Below the pieces are notes generated by a model, which was not told the DNA's origin, ran no database searches, and saw nothing but the letters and a program-made list of their open reading frames with translations. The position numbers were made by a program, and so were the translations under genes. From Microbulbifer marinus (GTDB taxonomy: Bacteria; Pseudomonadota; Gammaproteobacteria; Pseudomonadales; Cellvibrionaceae), in NCBI RefSeq assembly GCF_900107725.1, contig NZ_FNQO01000001.1, positions 496,001-560,000 on the forward strand: 64,000 nucleotides of DNA. The letters are read 5' to 3'. Shown one piece after another: positions 35,912 through 45,300 of the stretch. How positions within the stretch are numbered: the first letter of the stretch is position 1; each line of letters opens with the position of its first letter.

Positions 35912-38608
35912 ATGACCAATCCTGACAGCTCGCGCCTGTGGCAATGCCTGCCGTTGCCGGAACTGCAGCGGCAGCTCGATAGTTGTGACGAGGGTTTAAC
36001 AACAGCTGAAGCCGGTCGGCGCCTGACTATGTATGGCAGCAATGCGCTGCCACAGCCGCGCCCGCCGGGGTTTACACGCCTGTTCCTGCGCCAGTTCATC
36101 AGCCCGTTGATCTACGTGTTACTGGCGGCGATGCTGGTTTCTCTCATTGTCGGCAAACTGGCGGACGCGACTTTTATCGGCCTGATTCTGTTGCTCAACG
36201 CGTTGATCGGTGGGCTGCAGGAGTACCATGCCCACCGCAGTGCACTGGCGCTGCGCAACCTGATGGTCAGTCGGGCGCGCGTGCTGCGCGATGGCCAGAT
36301 AGAGGAAATACCCACCTCGCAATTGGTGCCCGGCGACCTGGTGCTGCTCGCCTCCGGCGACCGGGTGCCGGCGGACTTGCGCCTGTTCGATGCCACGGGT
36401 CTCGAGATCGACGAGTCCGTGCTCACCGGGGAATCCCTGCCGGTACGCAAGGACAGCGGCGCCCTGTGCGAGGCCGACACGCCGGTGGCGGAGCGCTTGA
36501 ATCAGTGCTTCGCCGGCAGCCTGGTCGCAGCCGGACGCGCAAGCGGCCTGGTGATTGCCACCGGCCTGCACACGGAGATGGGCAAGCTGAGTCTGAGCCT
36601 GGAGACGGCGGAAGAGGTCAAACCGCCACTGTTCCAGCGCATCGAGCGCTTCAGTAAAAAGCTTACCATCGGACTGCTGATTACGGTGGCGCTGCTGGCG
36701 TCGCTGGAGCTGGCGCGCGACACACCACCGCTGGTGATTTTTATGACGGCGGTGGCACTGGCGGTATCGGCCATTCCCGAGGGGCTGCCGATGGCGCTTA
36801 CCGTGGTGTTATCGATCGGTACCCGGCGCATGGTGAAAAGGCACGTTATCGTGCGCAATTTGGTGGCGGTGGAGAGTCTCGGCTCCTGCACCGTCATAGG
36901 CGCCGACAAGACCGGTACCCTGACACAAAATCAACTGACCGCACGGGAAGTGGCGACCTGTGACGGTGACCGTTTTCGTATCGACGGCACTAGCCAGCCA
37001 CCGGCGGCAGATCCTGTGACGACAAGCAGCGAGGCGGTGGCGCGGATCATCAGGGTAGCGGCGCTGTGTAACGAGGCAGAACTGCACACGCTCGAGAATG
37101 GCGACTGCCACAGTAGCGGTGATGCGGTGGATCAGGCGCTGCTGTTGATGGCCTACAGAAGCGGGCAGACACGGCAGCAGCTGCTCGCCGTACATCCGCT
37201 GTTGGCGCAGATTCACTACGAGCCGGTGCTCGGCTTCGCCGCCACGCTGCACGCTGACGGAGAACGCCGCCTGGTCTGCGTCAAGGGCGCACTGGAGAAG
37301 TTGTTGCCGATGTGCGCCCGGATGGCCACGGCGCGGGGTGATACTGCGCTGGATCGCGAGCGTGCCCTGGCCACTATGCATGAATTGGCGGAGACCGGCG
37401 CGCGCGTGCTGGCGATGGCCGAGGGTAGCTGGAGCGACGATCAGAAATTCAGCGCGGAAAACTTTGCCGCGCACCTGAGCGACCTGTGTCTGCTGGGACT
37501 GGTGGCGATGGTAGACCCGATGCGTCCCGAAGCGGCCGCAGCCGTGCGGGCATGTCGGCAGGCGGGTATCAGGGTATGCATGCTGACCGGGGACCACCCC
37601 CGCACGGCGCTGAGTATCGCGCGCGAGCTGGGCCTGACCGACGGTGACGAAGGGGCAGTGACGGGGGGTGAACTCGCGCAGGCCGAGAAAGCCGGAGCAG
37701 AGGCGGTCGATGCACTGACCGCAAAGACACGGGTTTACGCCCGTGTCTCGCCGGAACAGAAACTGACCATCGTGCAGTCGCTGCAGCGGCAGGGGCAGTT
37801 CGTGGCTGTCACCGGCGACGGCGTCAACGATGCACCGGCGCTGCTGAGTGCGCATGTGGGCGTTGCCATGGGCCAGCGCGGCACCGAGGTGGCGAAGGAA
37901 TCCGCCGACCTGCTGCTGACCGATGACAACTTTGCGTCGGTGGTGTCCGGTGTCGAGGAAGGTCGTATCGCCTATCAGAATATCCGCAAGGTCATCTTCT
38001 TCCTGATCTCCACCGGTGCCGCCGAGGTGGTGCTGTTCGTGCTCAGTACTGCCCTCGGACTGCCACTGCCGCTTACGCCGGTGCAATTGCTGTGGCTGAA
38101 CCTGGTCACCAACAGCGTGCAGAGTATCGGCCTGGCACTGGAACCGGGAGAGGGCGACGAGATGCAGAGGCCACCGCGGCCGCCGAAGGAGTCGCTGTTC
38201 AATCCGCTGATGCTGCGTCGCGTTATCACGTCCGGGCTGGTGATGGGCGTTCTCGGTTTCACATGTTTCTATGTGTTGCTACAACAGGGATTGGCAGTGG
38301 AAGCGGCGCGCAACAGCCTTTTGTTACTGATGGTGTTGTTCGAGAATGTGCAGGTATTCAACAGCCGTTCGGAAACCCACTCGATTTTCCAGCAGCTTTT
38401 TTTCAGCAACCCGATTCTGCTGCTGGGTACCCTGGCGGCCCAGGGCATACATATACTGGCGATGTACTCGCCGCTGATGCAGGAGGTACTGGGCGTGACT
38501 CCGGTCAGTGCGGCGCACTGGTCGACGCTATTGGGAGTGGCCCTGCTGCAGCTGCTGGCGATGGAAGTGCTACTGAGAGTTTCACAGCGATACACCGCGC
38601 CGGCATAG
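35912..38608 (+). CDS. P-type cation-transporting ATPase (P2-like, HAD-IC)
   Basis: This 898-residue pump has the N-terminal cation-ATPase domain, ten predicted helices, the actuator motif TGES (in VLTGESLPVR), the M4 motif PEGLP, the phosphorylation site DKTGTLT (Asp about 332), and GDGVNDAPAL (about 635). Its closest type is the Ca2+/Na+-like P2 group. M6 reads LLWLNLVTNSVQSIGLALEP, where SERCA pumps have NLVTD; the Asp that binds Ca2+ is Asn here. The transported ion is therefore not certain. It ends 31 bases from the end of the convergent PEP synthase gene. Confidence 0.9.
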   Translation: MTNPDSSRLWQCLPLPELQRQLDSCDEGLTTAEAGRRLTMYGSNALPQPRPPGFTRLFLRQFISPLIYVLLAAMLVSLIVGKLADATFIGLILLLNALIGGLQEYHAHRSALALRNLMVSRARVLRDGQIEEIPTSQLVPGDLVLLASGDRVPADLRLFDATGLEIDESVLTGESLPVRKDSGALCEADTPVAERLNQCFAGSLVAAGRASGLVIATGLHTEMGKLSLSLETAEEVKPPLFQRIERFSKKLTIGLLITVALLASLELARDTPPLVIFMTAVALAVSAIPEGLPMALTVVLSIGTRRMVKRHVIVRNLVAVESLGSCTVIGADKTGTLTQNQLTAREVATCDGDRFRIDGTSQPPAADPVTTSSEAVARIIRVAALCNEAELHTLENGDCHSSGDAVDQALLLMAYRSGQTRQQLLAVHPLLAQIHYEPVLGFAATLHADGERRLVCVKGALEKLLPMCARMATARGDTALDRERALATMHELAETGARVLAMAEGSWSDDQKFSAENFAAHLSDLCLLGLVAMVDPMRPEAAAAVRACRQAGIRVCMLTGDHPRTALSIARELGLTDGDEGAVTGGELAQAEKAGAEAVDALTAKTRVYARVSPEQKLTIVQSLQRQGQFVAVTGDGVNDAPALLSAHVGVAMGQRGTEVAKESADLLLTDDNFASVVSGVEEGRIAYQNIRKVIFFLISTGAAEVVLFVLSTALGLPLPLTPVQLLWLNLVTNSVQSIGLALEPGEGDEMQRPPRPPKESLFNPLMLRRVITSGLVMGVLGFTCFYVLLQQGLAVEAARNSLLLLMVLFENVQVFNSRSETHSIFQQLFFSNPILLLGTLAAQGIHILAMYSPLMQEVLGVTPVSAAHWSTLLGVALLQLLAMEVLLRVSQRYTAPA

Positions 38609-38638
38609 GAAGCAGGGCCGCGACGCTTCGAGCGTGCC

Positions 38639-41050
38639 TTAGCGCTTTGCCTCTATTTCCGTCACCTTCTCAATGGTGCGCAGCAACGCATCCGGACTCA
38701 GGCTGATCGAGTCGATACCCAGCTCCACCAGGTATTGCGCGACTTCAGGATAATTTGACGGCGCCTCGCCGCAGATACCTGCCGGTATCTTGTTGCGCTG
38801 GGCACCCTCTACCGCCAGGCGGATCATCTGCAGTACCCCGGGATCGCGCTCGTCAAAATCGAAGGCGACGATATCTGAGTCGCGATCCACGCCCAGTACC
38901 AGCTGGGTCAGGTCGTTGGAGCCGATCGAAATACCGTCGAACAGTTGGCTGAACGCATCTATCTGCACGACGTTGTTCGGGATCTCGCACATCACGTAGA
39001 CCTCGAGGCCGTTGCTGCCCGGCGCCAGGCCGTGCTCGGTCATGGCCTGCAGGACCCGTTCGCCTTCGGGGATACGTCGACAGAAGGGGATCATCACCTT
39101 GATATTGTCGAGCCCCATATCCTCCCGCGCCCGCTTCAACGCGGCGCATTCCAGTGCGAAGCCGGCCGCGTAGGCCGCGTGCGCATAGCGCGCCGCGCCG
39201 CGAAAGCCCAGCATCGGGTTTTCCTCCCGCGGCTCGAAGGCGGCGCCACCGATCAGGCGCGCGTACTCATTCGTCTTGAAATCCGAAGTCCGCACGATTA
39301 CCGGGCGGGGATAGAAAGCCGCGGCGATGGTGCCGATACCCTCAGAGAGTTTTTCGATAAAGAAATCGGCACCGCTGTCGTGATTGGCGGTCAGCTCGTC
39401 CAGTTGTTTTCTGTCAGCTTCGTTGTCGACCTTTTCCGGACAGACGAGCGCCATCGGGTGCGCCTTGATGTGTTCGCTGACGATAAATTCCATGCGCGCC
39501 AGGCCCACACCATCGCAGGGCAGGGCACTCAGGCGAAAGGCCTGTTCGGGGCTGCCCAGGTTGATCATCATGCGGGTCTCGGGCCTGGGGACATTGTCTA
39601 GCTCGATGGTTTCCATATCGAACGGGATTTCGCCGCGGTATAGTTTTCCCACGTCGCCCTCGGCGCAGGACAGCGTCACGGTGTCTCCGGCAGCCAGGTT
39701 GTGGCCCTCCTCGCCGATGCCGACCACGGCCGGAATGCCGAATTCACGCGCGACAATGGCCGCGTGGCAGGTGCGGCCGCCGCGTTCTGTTACTAGCGCC
39801 GCCGCACGGCGCATCGCCGGTCCCCAGTCAGGGCTGGTACTCTCGGCAAACAGTACTTCGCCATCCTTAAAGTCGGCCAGTTGCTCCGCACGCTCAACCC
39901 GGTGCAGTTTACCGCTCGCTATTCCGGTGCCGATTGCGCGACCACGGGCGAGCGTCAGTGCCTTGTCCGGCTTTTCGCGAAATTTGTAGCGCTGCAGCTG
40001 GTTGCGTGGCTTTTGTGAGGCGACGGTCTCCGGCCGGGCCTGCAGCAGGTAGAGCTGGCCGTCGTCGCCGTCCTTGGCCCACTCGATATCCATCGGGGAC
40101 TCCTCGCCGCGGCGCTCACTGTAGTGCTTTTCCGTCTTGATGGCGTAATCGGTGAGCGTCAGGACTTCCTCATCGGAAAGGCTCAAATGATGCCGCCGCG
40201 CATCAGGCGTCTCTATATTGTGCAGTTCCTGGCTGTTGATATCCTCGTCGCACACCAGCGTGAGCTGCTTGGCTCCAAGCTGCCGACGTAACACGCAGCG
40301 ATAACCGCGCTCAAAAGTCGGTTTGTGCACATAGAATTCATCCGGGTCCACCGCGCCCTGCACGATGTTTTCGCCGAGGCCGAAAGCCGAATTGATAAAC
40401 ACCACATCGCGGAAGCCGCTATCGGTATCGAGGGTGAACATCACGCCACTGGAAGCCAGGTCCGCGCGCACCATTTTCATCACTGCGATAGCCAGCGATA
40501 CCTTGAAGTGGTCGAATCCGTTGCGCTCCCGGTAGCTGATTGCGCGTTCGGTAAACAGGGACGCAAAGCAGCGCCTGCAGGCCTCCAATAATCCGTCCTT
40601 GTCGCCAATATTCAGGAAACTGTCGTGCTGCCCGGCAAAACTGGCGGTCGGCAAGTCCTCTGCGGTAGCGGAGCTGCGCACGGCGAGGCGTATCTGCGGT
40701 CCGTACTGTTCGCATAGATCCACATAGGCAGCGGTAATGTCATGCGCGAGCCTCTCGGGCATGCCAGCGTTGTAGACGATCTCCCGCGCCTGGGCGGCAA
40801 CCTGCGCCAACTGTTGGCTGTCATCGGAGGCGCGCTTCTGCAACAGCTTTTGCAGCGACACTCGTGCGTCTCCCTGGTCCAGCACCGTCTGGTAGGCGGC
40901 CGCCGTGATCGCAAACCCATTCGGCACCCGGATTCCCTGTGGCGTCAATGTTCGGTACATCTCTCCCAGCGACGCCGTTTTCCCCCCGACGTCGGCAATA
41001 TCTTCGAGACCAATGTTTGCAAACCAGCGGACAAAGTGACCTTTGGGCAT
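38639..41050 (-). CDS. ppsA: Phosphoenolpyruvate synthase
   Basis: The ATG at 41050 with AAGGGA upstream gives 803 residues, the normal PpsA length; longer in-frame starts upstream are not family-like. The N-terminal ATP-grasp-like domain begins with VGGKTASLGEMYRTL and continues with AVRSSATAEDLPTASFAGQ. The central phosphohistidine is in GGRTCHAAIVAREFGIP, and the C-terminal TIM-barrel domain has FDGISIGSNDLTQLVLGVDR and the catalytic Cys in ICGEAPS. It makes PEP from pyruvate, ATP and water for gluconeogenesis. It is divergent from the universal stress protein gene. Confidence 0.96.
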   Translation of the reverse strand: MPKGHFVRWFANIGLEDIADVGGKTASLGEMYRTLTPQGIRVPNGFAITAAAYQTVLDQGDARVSLQKLLQKRASDDSQQLAQVAAQAREIVYNAGMPERLAHDITAAYVDLCEQYGPQIRLAVRSSATAEDLPTASFAGQHDSFLNIGDKDGLLEACRRCFASLFTERAISYRERNGFDHFKVSLAIAVMKMVRADLASSGVMFTLDTDSGFRDVVFINSAFGLGENIVQGAVDPDEFYVHKPTFERGYRCVLRRQLGAKQLTLVCDEDINSQELHNIETPDARRHHLSLSDEEVLTLTDYAIKTEKHYSERRGEESPMDIEWAKDGDDGQLYLLQARPETVASQKPRNQLQRYKFREKPDKALTLARGRAIGTGIASGKLHRVERAEQLADFKDGEVLFAESTSPDWGPAMRRAAALVTERGGRTCHAAIVAREFGIPAVVGIGEEGHNLAAGDTVTLSCAEGDVGKLYRGEIPFDMETIELDNVPRPETRMMINLGSPEQAFRLSALPCDGVGLARMEFIVSEHIKAHPMALVCPEKVDNEADRKQLDELTANHDSGADFFIEKLSEGIGTIAAAFYPRPVIVRTSDFKTNEYARLIGGAAFEPREENPMLGFRGAARYAHAAYAAGFALECAALKRAREDMGLDNIKVMIPFCRRIPEGERVLQAMTEHGLAPGSNGLEVYVMCEIPNNVVQIDAFSQLFDGISIGSNDLTQLVLGVDRDSDIVAFDFDERDPGVLQMIRLAVEGAQRNKIPAGICGEAPSNYPEVAQYLVELGIDSISLSPDALLRTIEKVTEIEAKR

Positions 41051-41362
41051 CGCACATTCCCTTGCAGTGACTGAGGTGTAGCCACGTACTGAACAGGTAT
41101 TAAGTAATCCTGACCATAGACAAGTCTGCACCCTTCGTGCGGGGCATTCGAGGCGAAACCGGAAAGAAAACCAGCAGGGAAGGTTACAGCTGCTAAACTC
41201 AATGTCCTGCGGGAAGCGCATTCTCCCGTCAGTGGATGGCCCGCGGAGAACAATGAAAATTGCGACGCCAGATTGCGCTGCTGCGGCATCACGCGGCACT
41301 CTCGAAAACCTCCATCAACACAGAAAACGACCCACTGCCCAATCCGAGCAGAGGAAATTGGC
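41051..41362. other. 312-base divergent promoter region (ppsA / universal stress protein)
   Basis: This space must contain the promoters of ppsA and of the stress protein-glucan synthase pair. I looked for FNR-type TTGAT-N4-ATCAA boxes and saw none with both halves. No coding sequence is supported; the in-frame upstream part of the stress protein frame lacks family similarity. Confidence 0.4.
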
Positions 41363-42343
41363 ATGCTGTTCAAACATATTCTATTGCCACTTGACGGTTC
41401 TTCCGTCGCCGAGGAAGCCATTACCCATGCGCTGCAACTTGCCCGTAACTGCGGAGCTGAAATCCATCTCCTGCATGTACAGCGCACCACTTCGCACACA
41501 GATGAGCACAGTATCGACCCGGTGCACTGGCGTTTACGCAGGGCCGAACTGCGAAGCTATCTGAATCGGCTTGCCGATTATATTTCCGGAAAAGAAATAG
41601 CCGTAACCGTTTCCGTTCGAGAAGGTAGGCCCGCCGAGCAGATCGTCGAATACTGCGAAGAGGCGGACATCGACCTGATCGTTTTCACTGCCTACGGCAA
41701 GGGCGGTGTCAGCCGATTCCATTTCGGCAGTACTGCCCAGAAGGTGTTCAGTGGTTCCGGCCGCTCATTTATGATCGTGCGTCCGGGTGAAGCCCCGCCG
41801 GACCCAGATCAATTTGCCTATCGTCGTATCCTGATCTCCGTTGATGGCTCGCCGCATTCCGAATGGATGGCCTGCCAGGTGGCTGCGATGATGCGCGGGC
41901 AGCCGGCAGAACTGATACTGCTACAGGTGATTGCTGTGCCCGAAATGCCGCGGCGAATGCCTATTACCCGAGAGGAGCAGGCCACTCGCGAAAAGTTTGT
42001 CGAAAACAACCGTCGTGCGGCGCAGACCTACCTCGATGAAATGGCCCAGCAACTGGAAAACGGCATCAAGGTAAGTTTCCGCTTGCTGATAGCGGAGAAC
42101 ATGGCGGATTCCATTTGCAAGACGGCCGCCGAGGAAGGGGTCGACTTGATCGCGATGAGTGCGCATGACTGGCAGAGTGGTGGCCAGCGCGTTATGGGCA
42201 ATATCTGTCAAACGGTGATGTGCCACAGTCCTATTCCTGTCCTGGTATTGCAGGACCGGAGCGAGACCCGTCTTCCGGGTGAGGAGGATGAGGATTCCTG
42301 CCGAATTCACCGGGAATTCGACTCAGATAACGGCGCCGAGTGA
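41363..42343 (+). CDS. Tandem-domain universal stress protein
   Basis: The ATG at 41363 has GAGGAAA 6-12 bases upstream and gives 326 residues with two UspA domains. Domain 1 (1-145) begins MLFKHILLPLDGSSVAEEAI and ends with an intact ATP-binding loop GKGGVSRFHFGSTAQKVF. Domain 2 (about 152-300) begins RRILISVDGSPHSEWMA; its loop SGGQRVMGNICQTVM is degenerate, lacking the usual Gly-x9-Gly-Ser/Thr spacing. Tandem proteins of this type are often induced by anoxia or growth arrest. The stop overlaps the start of the glucan synthase gene, so the two are coupled. Confidence 0.92.
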   Translation: MLFKHILLPLDGSSVAEEAITHALQLARNCGAEIHLLHVQRTTSHTDEHSIDPVHWRLRRAELRSYLNRLADYISGKEIAVTVSVREGRPAEQIVEYCEEADIDLIVFTAYGKGGVSRFHFGSTAQKVFSGSGRSFMIVRPGEAPPDPDQFAYRRILISVDGSPHSEWMACQVAAMMRGQPAELILLQVIAVPEMPRRMPITREEQATREKFVENNRRAAQTYLDEMAQQLENGIKVSFRLLIAENMADSICKTAAEEGVDLIAMSAHDWQSGGQRVMGNICQTVMCHSPIPVLVLQDRSETRLPGEEDEDSCRIHREFDSDNGAE

Positions 42344-42345
42344 AG

Positions 42346-45300
42346 ATGAAATTGCGTCGCAAACTGAATTGGAGTGCCCGCGCAGGGCGTAAATTTTTTT
42401 CCGGACTGAAACTATCCCATAAGGCGATACTACCTCCGCGCGCTGCAGTGCTTTCAGCGGCGAAACGACTGCGGGATAGGGATCGTCAATTAGAAGAAGA
42501 TATCGTCGCGCTTGCCATGCATCACCAGCAGCGAGATGGTGGCACGCGCGACTATTCCCTCAGGTCCCACCTGCACAGTATCGAAAATCACTTCCGGGAA
42601 ATATATCGTCACCTCGCCAGGCGAGTGGAGGCCGGCGATAGGGGGTCCCGCGGAGAGGAGTGGCTACTGGACAATCGCCACATAGTGCAGGAAGCCCTCG
42701 AGCTTGTCCGTGAGTCCCTGCCACGCCATTTTCTCAGGCAGCTACCGACAATCCAGGCTGAAGGAGACCGGTCTGACCTGCGCGCGCGTGCACTGGCCAC
42801 AGTGCTGGTGTCTGACATGGCGCAACCCCTGGATATAGGGTTGGTGTCCGAACTCGTCGACCGTTACCAAAGTGAGGTCGTATTGACCACCGGTGAACTG
42901 TGGGCGCTTCCGGCATTTTTACGCCTTGGCCTGCTCGATCAACTGGTGGATTCCGCCAAGGACATATTGGCGACGGAACAGGAGCCGGCCAGCGACGAAG
43001 AGTCCAACGCCGGCGATGTGGGAATCGCCAGTGCCATTATCAGCCTGCGCGAACTGCGTTCCCACGATTGGCGCGATTTTGTTGAGGCGCTCAGTCGCGT
43101 CGAGGACACGCTGCGGCAAGATCCGGCGGACGCTTACGACAAGATGGATTTTGACTCCCGCAATACCTATCGCGATGTGATCGAGGAGGTGGCGCGGAGT
43201 AGCGGCAAAACCGAAATCGACGTAGCCCGGCGAGCCGTGGAACTGGCCTCTGCGCACACCTCTGGAGACCGGCGCCGACATGTCGGTTACTACCTGGTAG
43301 AGGAGGGCCGTCAACAACTGGAAGCGGCGCTCGAGTGTGAGCCGACGCTCAGGAGTCGCCTGTACCGGGCCATATCTGATAGGGCGGCTACCGTCTATTT
43401 TTGTGTATTGGCACTGTTTTCCGTTCCATTCGTCGCCGCACTCGGAATCTACCTTCTGGCGAGTGGTATGCCGCTGTTTCAGACCCTGTTGGTCTTGATG
43501 CTGGTCACGGTGCCGCTACTCGGTATGGCCCTGGCATTCGTCAACGGACTGATCACTCACACGCTGCCGCCGCGGAAACTCGCCAAACTGGACTACGAAC
43601 TCGGCGTACCGGATGACTGTCGCACGGCGGTGGTGATGCCAGTGCTGCTGACGGACTTCGATGACCTGCAGCACAACCTCGAATGCCTGCAAATCAATTT
43701 CCTCAATAATGACGACCCCAACCTGGTGTTCGCCATCCTGAGTGATTTCGCCGACACTGCCACGAAAGACGAGACAGGTGACGCGCAGCTTCTTGCGGCC
43801 GCCGAGGAGCAACTGCGCCTTCTGAATCAGCGCTACCTCGACAGCGAGGGCCGGACGCCGTTTCTTTTGCTGCACCGCAAGCGATGCTGGAATGCGAAAG
43901 AACGCTGCTGGATGGGCTGGGAGCGCAAGCGCGGCAAGTTGATCGAGTTCAACCGTCTGCTGCGGGGAGAGGAGACGAACTTCCGCACCTGTTTCGGCGA
44001 TCGTGCACAGCTGAACGATATCCGCTATGTGATTACCCTGGATGCGGATACGCACATGCCGCCGGGGAGTGCGCGGCGTCTCGTTGGAGCCCTGGCACAC
44101 CCGTTGAATCAGGCGTTGGTAGACAGTGGGCAGCGCAGAGTGGTGGCCGGCTTTGGATTCTTGCAGCCGCGTCTGGAAACCGATCCGACCAGCTCCGCCG
44201 ATACGGTCTTTACCGATATCTTTTCCGGCGATCGAACCGTGGATATCTATACCCATGCGGTTTCCGATGCCTACCAGGATCTATTCGGCGAAGCCATATT
44301 CACCGGAAAGGGCATTTACGATCCGAGGGTTTTCAGCGAGACGCTGGCGGGAAGCCTGCCGGAGAATGCCGTGCTCAGCCACGATCTACTGGAAGGCGCT
44401 ATTGGCGGCACGGCGCTGATATCGGACAGTGTTTTTTACGAGGAGTATCCGCCCAACATCTTTGCGCTACTGCGCCGCTCCCACCGCTGGATACGGGGTG
44501 ACTGGCAGCTGCTGCCCTGGCTGCGCCGCGAAGTGCCAACGGCCTCGGGCGATAAGGTGCCGAATCCGCTGCCGCCCATCCACCGCTGGAAAATCATCGA
44601 CAACCTGCGCCGCAGCCTCGAGACCCCCAGTCTGCTGGCTTTGTTCCTGCTGGCGTGGAGTGGCTGGCTGCCGGGGAGCCCATGGCTGTGGACGCTTGGC
44701 CTGCTGGGGCTGGCTGCGACACCGATCTGGGTGGAGCTGTTATCGCTTCTTTGGCGGACGATAGCCAAGCCGCTATATGTTCACCGACATTTGCTTGGCA
44801 GTCCCGTCCTGCTTCAGCAGCGCCTTGTGCACTGGGGACTCTCGCTGGCGCTGCTGCCCAGCTATGCGTTCAATGCACTGGACGCAATAGTGCGCACGCT
44901 CTACCGGCTCGGCATTTCCCGCCGGCGCCTGCTGGAGTGGACCTCGGCGGCCCATGTGAATCGCCTGGTGGGCAACAGTGCAACAGCAAACGCCACTTGG
45001 CGACAACTGTGGATTTGCGCCGCCTTCGCGCTGGCTGTTGTGGTGCTGTTGCTCTTGTGGGCACCCGTCAATCTGCTCGCCGCCGCGCCCCTGTTGCTGG
45101 CCTGGCTGTTCGCGCCGCAGCTGATCTACCGCATCGATCGGCCCCACCGCGTCAAAGAGCCGCTAATCAGTGACGCCGACCGCCGTGAACTTCGCCTGGT
45201 GAGCCGGCGCACGTGGCATTTCTTCGAGCAGTTTATGGGCCCCGACGATCACTGGTTGCCACCGGACAATTACCAGGAGGAACCGCTTGCGGTACTGGCG

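Noticed and set aside
36809-38086. Minus-strand open frame of 425 codons opposite the P-type ATPase
   Set aside because: His/Arg/Gln-rich composition without motifs; antisense shadow of a well-supported gene.
38621-38635. Hairpin ACGCT-TCG-AGCGT between the convergent P-type ATPase and ppsA genes as a terminator
   Set aside because: The stem has only five base pairs and no T-run on either strand.
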